Shown here piece by piece: positions 32,934-43,045 of a DNA stretch of 64,000 nucleotides; positions within the stretch are counted from its first letter, which is position 1, and each line of letters starts with the position of its first letter. The notes under the pieces were generated by a model. It did no database searches, was not told the DNA's origin, and saw nothing but the letters and a program-made list of their open reading frames with translations. A program made the position numbers and the translations under genes. The stretch comes from Heliopora coerulea (taxonomy: Eukaryota > Cnidaria > Anthozoa > Scleralcyonacea > Helioporidae). Location of the stretch: assembly GCA_030142905.1 (NCBI GenBank), contig JASJOG010000032.1:730001-794000 (forward strand). The letters run 5' to 3'.

Positions 32934-34106
32934 ATGTCGTTTAAGAGCCTTTTGGAATGCTCACAAACTGCGCTCAAGAGCAATGACGAAAAGACTTTGC
33001 TCATGATCTATGATGGTTTATCGTCAACTTTAAGAGGTCACATTTGTTCTGCTGATTGTGGCACTGGCAAACGTTGGGACATCAGTCGAAATTTTGGCGG
33101 CGAGAACTATGTGCCTTCTTTTGCAAAGGACAAGAAGACATGCATTGCTCTCAGGTACAGTAATCTTCAGTGCTTAAATTTACTTAACACTGACGAACAG
33201 GAACAAATATACTCATCATTTTCAGTGGCGGATTTAGTATTAGTTAATGCTAATGAGTAACTGTTCATTTATTCGGGCAAGCCAAAGGATTGCTGTTTTC
33301 CCACTAATACTTGAACCATGACGTATTGAAGGGCTCATTGTGTTGATGGTAAAGTTAATCAAGGTAGTTCATTTGTCATCTGATTATGAAGTCAAAAAAT
33401 TGCTGAAAGTAGCTAGATATTGTTAGTTTTTATCGGTTCCTCAGCTGATTCTCTGTAGCAACGCCAACCTTGACCTGCTGCAATTTATTGCATCCTCATA
33501 TATTATTATTAATTGATGTTTTGATATACTAGTAATTTGACATGTATTCATTAAATTTTTGATAGGTCCAAACCGTCAGGGAATTGCCTGTACAGCTCTA
33601 TTTCATTGGCTCTGGTGGGTGATAATTCTTTAATTGAAGAACTTAAGGCAATGACTTCAATCGAGCTTTATCTGAATGTCAACTTTTACTGCAACCATCC
33701 ATCTTTATTTTTGAAATTTGATGAGTATAGAGATCAAATATCTAGTAGTTTTAATAATATTCTTCTTTTATGTGCATCTTTTAAAAGTTTGGATTCTGGT
33801 CTTAATGGGGATCACCTAGTAAAAGAAGAAGCTACTTCCAATTGTGAAAATAAGAAATGGTCCAGTTTTATTTCTATCCTTGCTCTAGCTACTGTGACCA
33901 ATAGGAAAATTCATTCTTACTACCCTGATTGTGGGGAGCAGAAATTTAAGTTACTTTTTAATTGTTTTGTTGAGCCTCGTCCACCTCTTAAGTCAGAGGG
34001 TGATGATCTACATATCTTGTTTTGCTTTGAGGGAGTGGTCAGGGCAGGAGAGACCTTCAGACCAAATAATTTTCTTCCACTGATCTTTGGTGAATATACA
34101 GGGTAA
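32934..34106 (+). pseudogene. OTU/vertnin-like ORF carried by the hAT element
   Basis: Exon-like open frames 32934-33260 and 33606-34106. Candidate splice junctions lie at CTCAGGTACAG (about 33153) and TTTTTGATAGGTCC. The second frame has GDNSLIEELKAMTSIELYLN, SSFISILALATVTNRKIHSY with YPDCGEQKFKLLFN and LHILFCFEG. This is the layout of OTU/vertnin-like proteins: an entry loop GD.., a helix with IE...N, and a Y-x-D region. No clear catalytic Cys is identified, so activity is uncertain. Probably a passenger gene joined to the transposase region that follows. Confidence 0.5.
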
Positions 34107-35627
34107 AGTTATTACTGAAAAGATTGTAAATGACGTAAAGAACAGCAAATTTTTTTCCATTATAGCAGATCAGGCTTCTGATTGCTCAAACAAGGAGCAG
34201 ATTTCCCTTGTTTTGTGTTTTGTTGATGAAAGTATGATTAGGGAAGACTTCATTAGATTTGTTGATTGTAAGTGGGGTGTGTCAGGTGCTGATCTTGCTA
34301 CTGCAGTTTTGAAAACTTTACATGACTTGAAATTAAATGTCCATAATTGTCAAGGTCAGGAATATGATGGTGCTGGATCTGTAGCAGGTCACATCAACGG
34401 TCTTTCTACACACATCTTGCGTTTAAATGAAAAAGCTATTTACACACATAGTTACAGTCATCAGCTGAATTTGACCATTAGTGAATCTTGTTCAGTGCCA
34501 CTAGTAAGGAATGTTTTAACACAGATAAAGGAGTTTTCTTACTTTTTCAACCTTTTTCCAAGCTGTCAAAGATTGTTGGAAAAAAAATGTTCTTGAGTAC
34601 TGCCTATCTTCAAGGAAGATGAAATTAAAAGATGTCTGCAGGACGAGGTCGATAGACAGGATTGATGCCATGGATAGCTTTGAGGAATTATTTGTCTCCA
34701 TATTTTTCACTTTAACTGGAATGAGTTTAAATTTAGGAAAGCAGTGGAATCCTGCTACTGCTTCTAAAGCTGCTTCTCTTTTGGCTCTTATTTCATCTTT
34801 TCAATTTATTGTTTCAGTTGTCATAACTTGAAATATATTTGATATTACACTTCCTGTGACTCAGTTGCTTCAAGCTAAAACCAATGACATCATGGATGGC
34901 ATTAATTTGTTACAGGCACTTAAGCATTTGGGGATGCTCATCAGAAATGATATTGATTCTTACCACAAAACATGGTATGAGCAAGCTGTGTCATTAGCAA
35001 GAAAGGTTGAGATTGAAGAAGCAGTTCCACAAACTGCTGGTAGACAGACAATGAGAGATGATCTTCCTTCTAGCTCTTCTGAATATTATAAGAGAGTCAT
35101 TACCATTCCTGTGATTGAACATCTAAATTCTAATTTGAAGACTAGGTTTGATGATAGTAGTGTCAAAGCATACAATGGAATGAGCATTGTCCCAACCAAA
35201 ATGTTATCATTGGTGAATGAGACTGGAAAACGTAGCTGGAAACAAAAATTCAAAATCTTTTCAGACTTTTATCTTAGTGACTTACCAAACCCTTTAGCTT
35301 TGGATGGAGAATTGGAGCTGTGGTTAAATTATTGGAAAAATATTGAAAGGTCACCACCTGACAGTGTTGCTTCTACTCTCAAATTTTGATGCTTTTCAAA
35401 ATATTCAAACATCTCTTTGGATTATGGCAACTCTTCCCATTACTTCTTATGAGTGTGAATGGTCTTTTTCTGTTTTATGTAGATTAAAAAATTACAATCA
35501 GAGCACCATAGTTGATGATCGCTTGAATGGCTTAGCACTAATGCAAATTCTTCAAGAAATTGAGCCTGATGTTTATCAGGTCCTTGATATACTTGCTTCA
35601 GGAAATCAGAGATTGGATCTGATTTAA
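34087..35627 (+). pseudogene. hAT transposase (ZMYM/DUF4371 type), N-terminally truncated
   Basis: Reads NSKFFSIIADQASDCSNKEQ (first catalytic Asp region) with ISLVLCFVDES, then GAGSVAGHINGLSTHI and YTHSYSHQLNLTISES. It continues through 34619-34831 and 34856-35389 and ends at 35343-35627 with LPITSYECEWSFSVLCRLKN, the hAT dimerisation block (usual SxAxxERxFS; here SYECEWSFS). Frame changes near 34595, 34830 and 35380. The N-terminal BED/TTF finger is missing, so it is inactive. Confidence 0.8.
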
Positions 35628-35999
35628 TTTTTTTTGTCTTGAGACAGCTTTTGATTTAGTTTTACCTCACTTATGCAGTGGTTAAACATTTTTTTTATTC
35701 AGATCAACATTGTTAATATGTAGGTGTTACTGTATCTGCTTTTTGTATGCAAGACCTAAAGTCTTTATATTGTATTAATGATAGTTTGAGCTATCATGAT
35801 TCTTATTGAGCAAAGAAAAGTATTACTTCCTTAGTTGATGATTTATGCTGTAATGTGCTAAATATGATACTCAAATAATTCACTGCAAGGACAGTTTCTG
35901 AACAAAAAACTTTTTCAGTTACTTCAGTTTATTGCTAATTGATTACTTGTAAATTAGTTAACAATTATAACAACTTAATAATTCCTTTTTTAAGTTATA

Positions 36000-36480
36000 T
36001 GATTAGAGGGTCAAGGGGAGGGTAGTAATGTGTTAGGATGACCGGGATGGTGTGGAAAACTGAGCAATTTGTACATCCAGGAAATGTCCCAGATGGTAAG
36101 CTGCTCATGTAGCCTCTCCTAACAAAACTCCTTCTCCCGCACTCTTTAACCTGGAAGTTTATGAGTGAACAGGGGTGTGAAAGGCGAGTTTCTGGTGCCT
36201 TAAAACCAGATGGCTCTGGGTAGGTGGGACTCAACTTTGGTTAGCAGCCCACCTAGGAGAAGGAAAACTCTGATTTCAAACCAATGCATGGTAGAAAAGC
36301 AGCTTTGAGAGAGAACAAGAAAAATATTCAAGGACCTGAGAGCCATGCTGTCCATGTTGGAATCACTGAGTAATTGTCTCTGAATGGAATGCTTTTACTG
36401 TAAGGTGAAATTCCTAGGCATGCTGATGAGCTCTGACATTGAGCATAACAGCCAAGGCTATGGTCAGGGCACTTCAAAAT
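36000..36480. repeat. unassigned repeat-like segment within the hAT element
   Basis: GC-richer than its surroundings, with no hAT coding continuity. It is bounded by AT-rich sequence and may be a further nested fragment; the type is not recognised. Confidence 0.3.
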
Positions 36481-36769
36481 TATATCAGCACCGTATATGA
36501 AGTATGCAAATTTTGTCCTAACCCGACGCCACCCCCCCTTATTAAAAAAAAAAATTGAAAAGTTTGACTAAGGTGATAAAAATCCTACATCTGCCACTGA
36601 CTTGTATCTTGAGTAGAGTGCCCCTTTAAAGTGTCCATGTGTATTGTTAAGAACTTATGATGTAAAACACTGATACAATGGACAACAATGAATTAGACTA
36701 CATGAAAATCACTCGAATTGAGATTTAATCATGAATTTAGTCAACATATGCAAAATGAATGAACACAAA

Positions 36770-37702
36770 ATATAAACACTGACCAGTGTTTATGGTGGTG
36801 TTGCCCAGTAATTTATGCCATTATCCCTCATCCACTTTTTTTGTCAAATTGCTGGTGTGTTTTGGATCGTTATCCTGCCATGACTGATGGCCATCTGGGT
36901 AAGTATTGGCGATAAAAGGGAGTAAGTTTCAATCCAAAATCCTTTGATAACCATGGCTCTCCATGTTTCTGGAGAACACACAAACCTGTGTAGCACCACA
37001 ATAAGATATGCCTGCCCATACATGGACCTTGAAAGCATAGAGAAAGGATTTACTGTTTGGTTGAGTAATTGTTATATTATTCTATCAGTCCAAATGTTAG
37101 TGTATAGTACATATGTGGAATTGACTAGTAGATATACTTACTTTAACTGGATGTTTTGATGAACCTTCCCTTTTTGGTTGACTTCCATCTTTCTGAAAAC
37201 AGTATATAGTGTACTGCGGTATTTCGACACTAGCCTTGTCGGCAAATATGACATCTTGAAACCCATCATTGTCTTTCTAGGCCTTCAAGCAAAAGGACAG
37301 CTATTTTATCTTGTTGGGTTCCTGAATGAGCTGGCAATATTGTGCCTTCTCACGCCTCCATCCCAAGTTTTGTCTAACATGTCGAACAGTGGAACTAGAG
37401 ACATTTAAACCTATCTTCTCGCTCAAAAGGTGTTTTAATTCGGACAATGTCAACTCGTCATTATTGTTCATATTATAATTGATAAAATTTCTTTCACAGC
37501 CACTTAAGATCGGTTTTCTTCCACTATGTTTGGCATCAGCTGAACTGCCACTTCATTCACATCATGAAAGGAACAGGCTTATAGCTGCTTGTGATGTTAT
37601 TATTCCTTCTTCTTTGAGAATATTTGTAATCTTAGAGATCGATGTACCACAAGACTTAAGAGAAACAATTCGATTCCTAGTATATTCCGAAAGTTTTCCC
37701 AT
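36770..37702 (-). pseudogene. N-terminal and catalytic part of a Tc1-like transposase
   Basis: Minus strand starts MGKLSEYTRNRIVSLKSCGTSI (first helix-turn-helix), has a second domain ending NLGWRR, then FADKASVE in place of the usual FSDES, and WQDNDPKHTS...W. Its NGI..WATPP precedes the DLNPIEN block, which is found 5.8 kb away at 30785-31005. Several stops and frame changes. The break falls exactly between WATPP and DLNSIEN. Confidence 0.75.
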
Positions 37703-38419
37703 TTGCAACACAGTGCACAGTTACCATAGTCACCACATTTAAGGTTACCATTGTCGACTCTTAACTTTGGAAAATAGCATATGTCACTGATCAAGTCCCA
37801 ACTTCTCCATCTCCTGAGATGCAGTTTGGATTGACCAAAAAGGCAACCACAGCCTAGCTGCAAAATGACCACATCTTGCACACAGTTACTGTTATGTTAT
37901 TTCTGAGCAGTACTGTATACTTGCCTCTCTGAACTTCAACCAATGCTTCAATTCAGGTTTTGTTCCATTAAGATTATTTGAAAAGGCTTGTTTTGTGGCT
38001 GATTAATATCTTTCAACACTTGTTTTACAGCCATCGTAATGCAAATGCGCCATTATAGTAGTATAGGAATGAGAGGAGATTATTCTAAAAACTTACCAAT
38101 GAGGAGGCCGGAAATTTTGAATGAACCAATGGGAGGGCCGGATTGGGGATTATCGTCGGGGGGAGTGACCTAAGAATTTCCTATTAATGTTTCCACCAAT
38201 CAGAGGCCAGAAATTATGAATACTCAATAGGGTTTGTCCGGTTTTGGAGTGGGTTGGTCTTAGTGCATGCGGACCTACCTAGGGTCATCTCGAGGGGGCT
38301 TTTGGTAACCAACGGCCATGCAAAACCTGAAATACCCTCTCCTCTCCGACAACTCTTGTTTTTTGGACAGCAAGAGCTGCTTTGCTTTGGAGAAGAATTG
38401 GGAAAAATGACAAGAAAAC
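37703..38419. other. non-coding; short GC-rich stretch
   Basis: 38090-38350 is markedly GC-richer than the rest of the window, with repeated GAGGCCGGAAATT/GAGGCCAGAAATT. It holds ATGCAAATG (octamer-like) at 38041. No gene recognised. Confidence 0.35.
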
Positions 38420-38492
38420 AGCTTGATACGGGACTTGAACCCGCGACCATTCGGTTAAAAGCCGAACGCTCTACCAACTGAGCTAATCAAGC
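38420..38492 (-). tRNA. tRNA-Lys(UUU)
   Basis: Minus strand folds into a full cloverleaf. The acceptor stem GCTTGAT/ATCAAGC pairs 7 of 7, the D stem is GCTC/GAGC, the anticodon stem is TTCGG/CCGAA with loop CTTTTAA (anticodon TTT), and the T stem is GCGGG/CCCGT with loop TTCAAGT. A box TAGCTCAGTTGG and B box GGTTCAAGTCC are intact. No intron. The discriminator base is T; CCA is not encoded. It lies just left of the Polinton region. Confidence 0.9.
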
Positions 38493-38493
38493 C

Positions 38494-40157
38494 TTCTTGT
38501 CGACGAAGCGATAAAAATTGCTAGGGTATACAAGACCCCGAGTCACCGTTTGGTTTTATTTTGCACCTTTTGTGGGAAGAAAAATCGTGATTACAATCAC
38601 GGTTTTGCTGTTTGCTTTTTGACGCGGTAAGAAACGATAACGACCCGTTGAAAATACAAGAAACTATACTGTGTATGAGAGAGTATTCATAAAACTCTGA
38701 TTGGATTCGTCGATAGGAAATGCAAGTTGCTCTTACCTTTTAAAACATGACAGGCATAAGATCAGATTTTTTGAGGCTTTTATTGTTTTTGTTTTGCCTT
38801 CACATTCCGCAGCAGTTGTGATATATCCACGGAACCAAATCTTCGTCTTTTGTAAGAATATTCATGATTTGGTTTCTGTCTTCTTTTGAAAACGATTCTT
38901 GATCGTAGATTGTATGAGATCTGTGTTTCTTCATTATGTCTATAAGGTTTATCTTCGGATTTTGCCATATTTTTGTCGGGATTTGCGAGGGTGTGATGGA
39001 ATGGTCTTTCTTTATCTTGGTTGAATCGATTACTGTCAATTGGTAATTCACGTTGTAATTTTGGCTGTGTGATGTTTCTCTATGACAAAAATATAGCCAT
39101 ATTGTTTTGAAAATCCAAAATAATGTTGTTGGTGTTTCGTGTGTGTGCCATACCTTTGAAGTCACGGCTTTTAAGCGGAACACCGTTCATCCTTCGCTAG
39201 TCGGCTTTGTCGTTGGTTATGTGGAGTTAAAATAAAACGTTTCGTGTGTGCCATACTTTTGAAGTCACGGCTTTTAAGCGGAACACCATTCATCCTTTGC
39301 GAGTCGGCTTTGTTGTTGGTTATGTGTTGAGTTTAAAATGTGTTTGAAAGATAAAACTGATTGTTGGTTGAGTAAAAATGAGAATTTCGTTTACCTTTCG
39401 ACTTTGAAAAATTCATGGATTCTTGCCATTAATGTTGACACTTCGTCTTGACCATGAATTTGTTTTTGATGAAAATTCGCTTGTCTATAAAGAATTAGGT
39501 CGAAATTTTTCATATGTTGTTTCATTATGTGATTATGATGTTTTTGATGTGTTTTTGACTTTGTTTTGTTTCGTTTTGTTGAAAATAAAAGAAAAAAACA
39601 CGCTTACCTTGTTGTTTGGTGTTGGGTCGCTTCGCTTCACTTGCCTTCGGCTCGTGATTTTGCGTGATTGATGAATAAATTGGAATACAATTACTGTCAT
39701 TGACGGTACTTGAGTTTCCAAGGGTTTTAAGAGTTTTGATTGAGTTGGGTTCGTGTTCATTTAAACCAATTATTTCGAGAGGTTTACAAGAGGTTTAAAT
39801 GACAATGCGTTCTGTTTATTTAAGTTAATTTCTTGGTAATGGATTTCTCGGTATTTTGAATTGTCAATACAATGATAATGGTGAATAATTAAGTTTTGAA
39901 AAATATGTTTTGATATTCTTTGAATCAACAAAACAAGCTTCTTAACTGAAACTTGTCAGGTTGATTAAAAAATATTTAAAAGCGAATAAAAAGCGGGGTG
40001 AATTTTTGGCTAACTCTTGTTATGGAATCAGTTACTCAATTCGCCCCTGGTGTGGTGAAGGTTTGAACGTTCGAAATTGAATTGATGGAGGGTGTGACGC
40101 TTTGCACCATGCGTCTTGTCTCCGAAGAGACGTTTAAAGTTGGAATAATTTGTATAT
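38494..40157. other. left flank of the Polinton region; no confident gene
   Basis: AT-rich with a tandem duplication at 39137-39330. A minus-strand open frame 39183-38800 contains readable protein-like sequence (PKINLIDIMKKHRSHTIYDQ) but starts inside the duplicated repeat and lacks an ATG. A plus frame 39423-39671 is hydrophobic and doubtful. One of these could be an element gene near a terminus. Confidence 0.35.
39137..39330. repeat. tandem duplication, ~95-base units
   Basis: The sequence from GTGTGTGCCATAC through AAGTCACGGCTTTTAAGCGG to GGTTATGTGGAGTT occurs at 39137-39230 and again at 39243-39330 with a few differences (for example CGTTCATCCTTCGC versus CATTCATCCTTTGC). Confidence 0.85.
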
Positions 40158-40526
40158 ATGGAAACCAAAAAGGGAATGATTTTACCGAAACGGTTAACTA
40201 ACGATGTGATGAAATCATTGGATTGCAAGTGTGTGAAATGTTTCGAAATTCTTCGTGAGGATTATTTGAAATATTATGCTATCGGTAATGTGGTCGGGAA
40301 ACATGTTGTTCCTGCTTACGAAGACAAGATGCTTATTCGTGATTTTGATTTTCAGTTGTTCACGAAACATTATCGGGATTTCTTTGAATGTTTGGGTTAT
40401 GTAAATGTGCTTGTTAAGGGTCACTATATATGTAAGATGTGCAAAGGTATTTATCTCATACCTGTGTCTTATGACATGATTTCTTCATTTGAAGTTATGG
40501 AAACACGTTATAAAAGAATTCAATAA
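40158..40526 (+). CDS. zinc-ribbon-like protein, 122 aa
   Basis: Open from ATG to TAA. Paired Cys motifs CKCVKC (residue ~23) and CKMCKG (residue ~93) could form a zinc ribbon or treble-clef. The end is basic (METRYKRIQ). Followed two bases later by the next ATG, so the two genes are probably co-transcribed. Family not recognised; possible DNA-binding or transcription role (inference). Confidence 0.6.
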   Translation: METKKGMILPKRLTNDVMKSLDCKCVKCFEILREDYLKYYAIGNVVGKHVVPAYEDKMLIRDFDFQLFTKHYRDFFECLGYVNVLVKGHYICKMCKGIYLIPVSYDMISSFEVMETRYKRIQ

Positions 40527-40528
40527 TA

Positions 40529-40974
40529 ATGCATTTGTATAGGTATTTTTCTGTTGAGGGCAGGAATGCAAGATATTTGAACAAATTGTGTGTTGAAACC
40601 TCCGATGTCAACGGTGATAATGTGACTTATTGGTGCAAAGATTATCTTCTATCTCATGGATGGCGATTTTCAACCATGCAATTGAAAACTTCACACAACC
40701 TAAATGAGATAGTTGAAGGAGTGAATGAAACAGTTAGATTTGCTTTGAAGTTTTTTGGTCTCAGAAGTCTTACACGAAGGAATCGGTTTGTTATTGAGGG
40801 AATCGCTTCTGCAATATATGTTAAGATTTGATTCTTGAACACGACGCTTTTGATGATGTGGATGATTTTCATACCTATTCTAATTATTGTGGAAATGTGT
40901 ATGTGGATACGTCTGAAGAAGAGGAAAAAGAGAATGAAGTTCCTGAAGAAAATGAATCTGAAGTGGAAAGATGA
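40529..40974 (+). pseudogene. unknown protein with acidic C-terminus, probable frameshift
   Basis: ATG at 40529, open 100 codons to a TGA at 40829. The neighbouring frame directly beyond it is strongly protein-like: acidic, with a Glu-rich run, from ILEHDAFDDVDDFHTYSNYC to a TGA at 40972. A frameshift near 40826 is the simplest explanation. The N-terminal half has RYLNKLCVETSDVNGDNVTY. A trailing basic piece (CEVGRPLKIEKTRVVENF) is readable near 41070-41140. No family recognised. Confidence 0.5.
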
Positions 40975-41155
40975 CGGTCTGCTTTATTCATCAAATCATA
41001 GCAAAACACTATTTGGAGACATCACATATGGAAAATCAGCCGAGTGTTTTGTCGTTCTAATCATGTTTGCGAAGTCGGCAGACCATTGAAGATTGAAAAG
41101 ACAAGAGTTGTTGAAAATTTTGATCGTGGGACCGAACTTATATGCAGTGATTGAA

Positions 41156-41622
41156 AAGAACTAAAATTGACCTCTGAATTGTGCATGACCGAACTGATAT
41201 GCCCGAACTGAACTGAACGAATCAAGAAATATGTCTATCGTACATTTATGAGGATTTGCAATTGAAGAGTAATTAACATTGCTTCTTCTCTTAAATTGAA
41301 TATTAACACTGACACCAATTATTACGAACTAATCGAATTTTAGAGAAAATAGAGAATAGCTTTGATTGAAACCAGGACATGTAATGCATACGATTTGAGC
41401 AAAATGGGATCTTGGTGAGAGAGAATACTATAAATTTTGTAAAACTTCACTTACCTCTTTGATGGCTCCATGGCTTCTGCTTCTGAATTGTCAGTGTGTG
41501 ATTCTTATTTTTATATGAATTTGATCTAACGAGAATTTGGATGTTGATAAATGAATAAATTAAAATATTATATAAACGATAATGTTGTTGATGTGTGATA
41601 TGTGAATATTTTTGTTCAAAAA
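41156..41622. other. intergenic, no gene seen
   Basis: AT-rich, with stops in all frames. Contains a degenerate CGAACTGATATGCCCGAACTGAACTGAACG repeat near 41190-41220. Confidence 0.4.
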
Positions 41623-42057
41623 ATGGAAGTGTCAACATCGGCAGATTTTGAATGGGATGTTCGTGAAATTGATTTGAAAGAAGGTTGTTCATTTAAAGTT
41701 TTTGAATATTTGAAAAATCGTTGTATGAAACATTGGATTTTGTTGTATCATGATGGTTCAGTTGAACGTGAAATCATTGATGAAAATGGTGAAAGATATT
41801 CATATTATCACTTGTTTATCTGGTTTAAGAAGGAGATAAGATACGCAAAAAGAAAATCGTATTTTAGCAATACTCCATTCATGCAATATGTTAGGAGAAT
41901 ATATGCATGTAAAAATGAAATTGATTATCCATCAGTTTTTCAATATGATGATGTGATACCTCATTTGGTGTCTCTTATAAATTCAAAACATCGTTTGATA
42001 AAAGAAGAATCGAATATTCCACATTGGGTGGAAGATGAATTGAAAAGTAATTTTTGA
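41623..42057 (+). CDS. unknown protein, 144 aa
   Basis: The first ATG is at 41623 (an upstream GTG is not used). Mixed charged and aromatic protein, with WILLYHDGSVEREIIDENGE in the middle and an end HWVEDELKSNF. Converges with the minus-strand gene that ends at 42080, with only 22 bases between. No family recognised. Confidence 0.55.
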   Translation: MEVSTSADFEWDVREIDLKEGCSFKVFEYLKNRCMKHWILLYHDGSVEREIIDENGERYSYYHLFIWFKKEIRYAKRKSYFSNTPFMQYVRRIYACKNEIDYPSVFQYDDVIPHLVSLINSKHRLIKEESNIPHWVEDELKSNF

Positions 42058-42079
42058 AAGGTAGAAAACGTTTATTTGT

Positions 42080-43045
42080 TTATTTCAACAAAGTACAATC
42101 GTGATTGTGTTTAATTATTGAAGGTATTCTATGTTTAATACTATTGTAATGAAATTCGAATTTGGTTAATTTTAAAAATGTTTTTACAAATTTTGATTCG
42201 TTGACTATATCTAAAGACATATATAGCGGTAATCTGTTTGTCGCAAGATGATTCATGCATAAATTCGCCACAGTATGTAATGAAACAAGTTGAACTTGAG
42301 ATAACAATGTAAAATATAAAAAATTCTCTATGGATAAAAGTTGATCACAAAAAAGTAAACTATGTTTGTAACCTTCGCAAATCACATATTGAATTTTTTT
42401 TATGCTTTGAATTTGTAAAATAAGTGAATTGGTTTTTACATGAATAGAACTATCAAAGTTGTAAAAATACATTTGATCTGACGGTGTTTTTACACATATT
42501 TGTTTTAAAATTCGACAAAATTCTGATTTTTGGTTAATAAATTCCGTATAAGACAAGTTTGTTAATTGTTTTCCCATGGCTTCATTTTTGCAACAGAATG
42601 TGATGCTGTTGATTGTTCGTTTTTCTCTATTGATTGCGGTTGCTGGTTGTGGGAGGATACTAGGACTTGTGGGTTGTGGTGTTGCATTGCTTGATTGAAT
42701 AAAAATGGATTGATTGAATTCAGTGATTGGAAGTCCAATGAGGTTGTTGGAATTTGAGTCCCCATCAATTGTTGAATCGTTTGAGGTGGTTGAACTATCG
42801 TTGACTGGAATTGAAGATTGTGGATTTGAGACGTTGTTGGTGTTGATAGGATTATTTGTTGTCGTTCCGGTTGGAACCTTTTGGGTCCTGGGATCATCGT
42901 TGCAGTTGCCAACCTTTTCCCACAAAAGAGAGACGAATCTTTGGATATCTGAGTCTCCTTCACCTGATTCTGAGGAATTGAGGATGTGTCTGACGACCCC
43001 GTCCAATTGTGATTCATTAATATCGAAGCCATTGTTGAATTCCAT
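42080..43045 (-). CDS. 321-aa ORF overlapping the previous gene in another frame
   Basis: Has its own ATG (43043-43045). For its first 483 bases it overlaps the 387-aa gene in a shifted frame. The N-terminus is plausible protein (ESQLDGVVRHILNSSESGEG then IQRFVSLLWEKVGNC), and the non-overlapping C-terminal 160 residues are globular-looking (FCRILKQICVKTPSDQMYFY, LCMNHLATNRLPLYMSLDIV). Either the two are true overlapping genes or one long gene split by a frameshift; the overlap is low-complexity in both frames. No family recognised. Confidence 0.5.
   Translation of the reverse strand: MEFNNGFDINESQLDGVVRHILNSSESGEGDSDIQRFVSLLWEKVGNCNDDPRTQKVPTGTTTNNPINTNNVSNPQSSIPVNDSSTTSNDSTIDGDSNSNNLIGLPITEFNQSIFIQSSNATPQPTSPSILPQPATAINREKRTINSITFCCKNEAMGKQLTNLSYTEFINQKSEFCRILKQICVKTPSDQMYFYNFDSSIHVKTNSLILQIQSIKKIQYVICEGYKHSLLFCDQLLSIENFLYFTLLSQVQLVSLHTVANLCMNHLATNRLPLYMSLDIVNESKFVKTFLKLTKFEFHYNSIKHRIPSIIKHNHDCTLLK

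Larger units (their letters stand above)
32347..36599. mobile_element. hAT transposon, 4.25 kb, with 5-base target duplication
   Basis: Left end CAGTGGTGGATCTAGGGTAG; right end is the reverse complement of CAGTGGCAGATGTAGGATT. Flanked by ACTTG on both sides (32342-32346 and 36600-36604). Joining the flanks restores the expected terminus of the foldback element, which confirms the insertion. hAT target duplications are most often 8 bases; 5-base types are known. Confidence 0.8.
31068..36625. mobile_element. TTAA-flanked foldback transposon, interrupted by a hAT element
   Basis: Left end AGGGGTACTCCACTCAAAAT after TTAA (31064-31067); right end is the reverse complement of AGGGGCACTCTACTCAAGAT before TTAA (36626-36629). 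The arms are long: 31068-31590 is repeated inverted at about 31880-32341, completed at 36600-36625. TTAA duplication is typical of piggyBac-related elements. No piggyBac transposase is present, so this is a non-autonomous copy. The hAT element at 32347-36599 entered about 25 bases from its right end. Confidence 0.75.
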
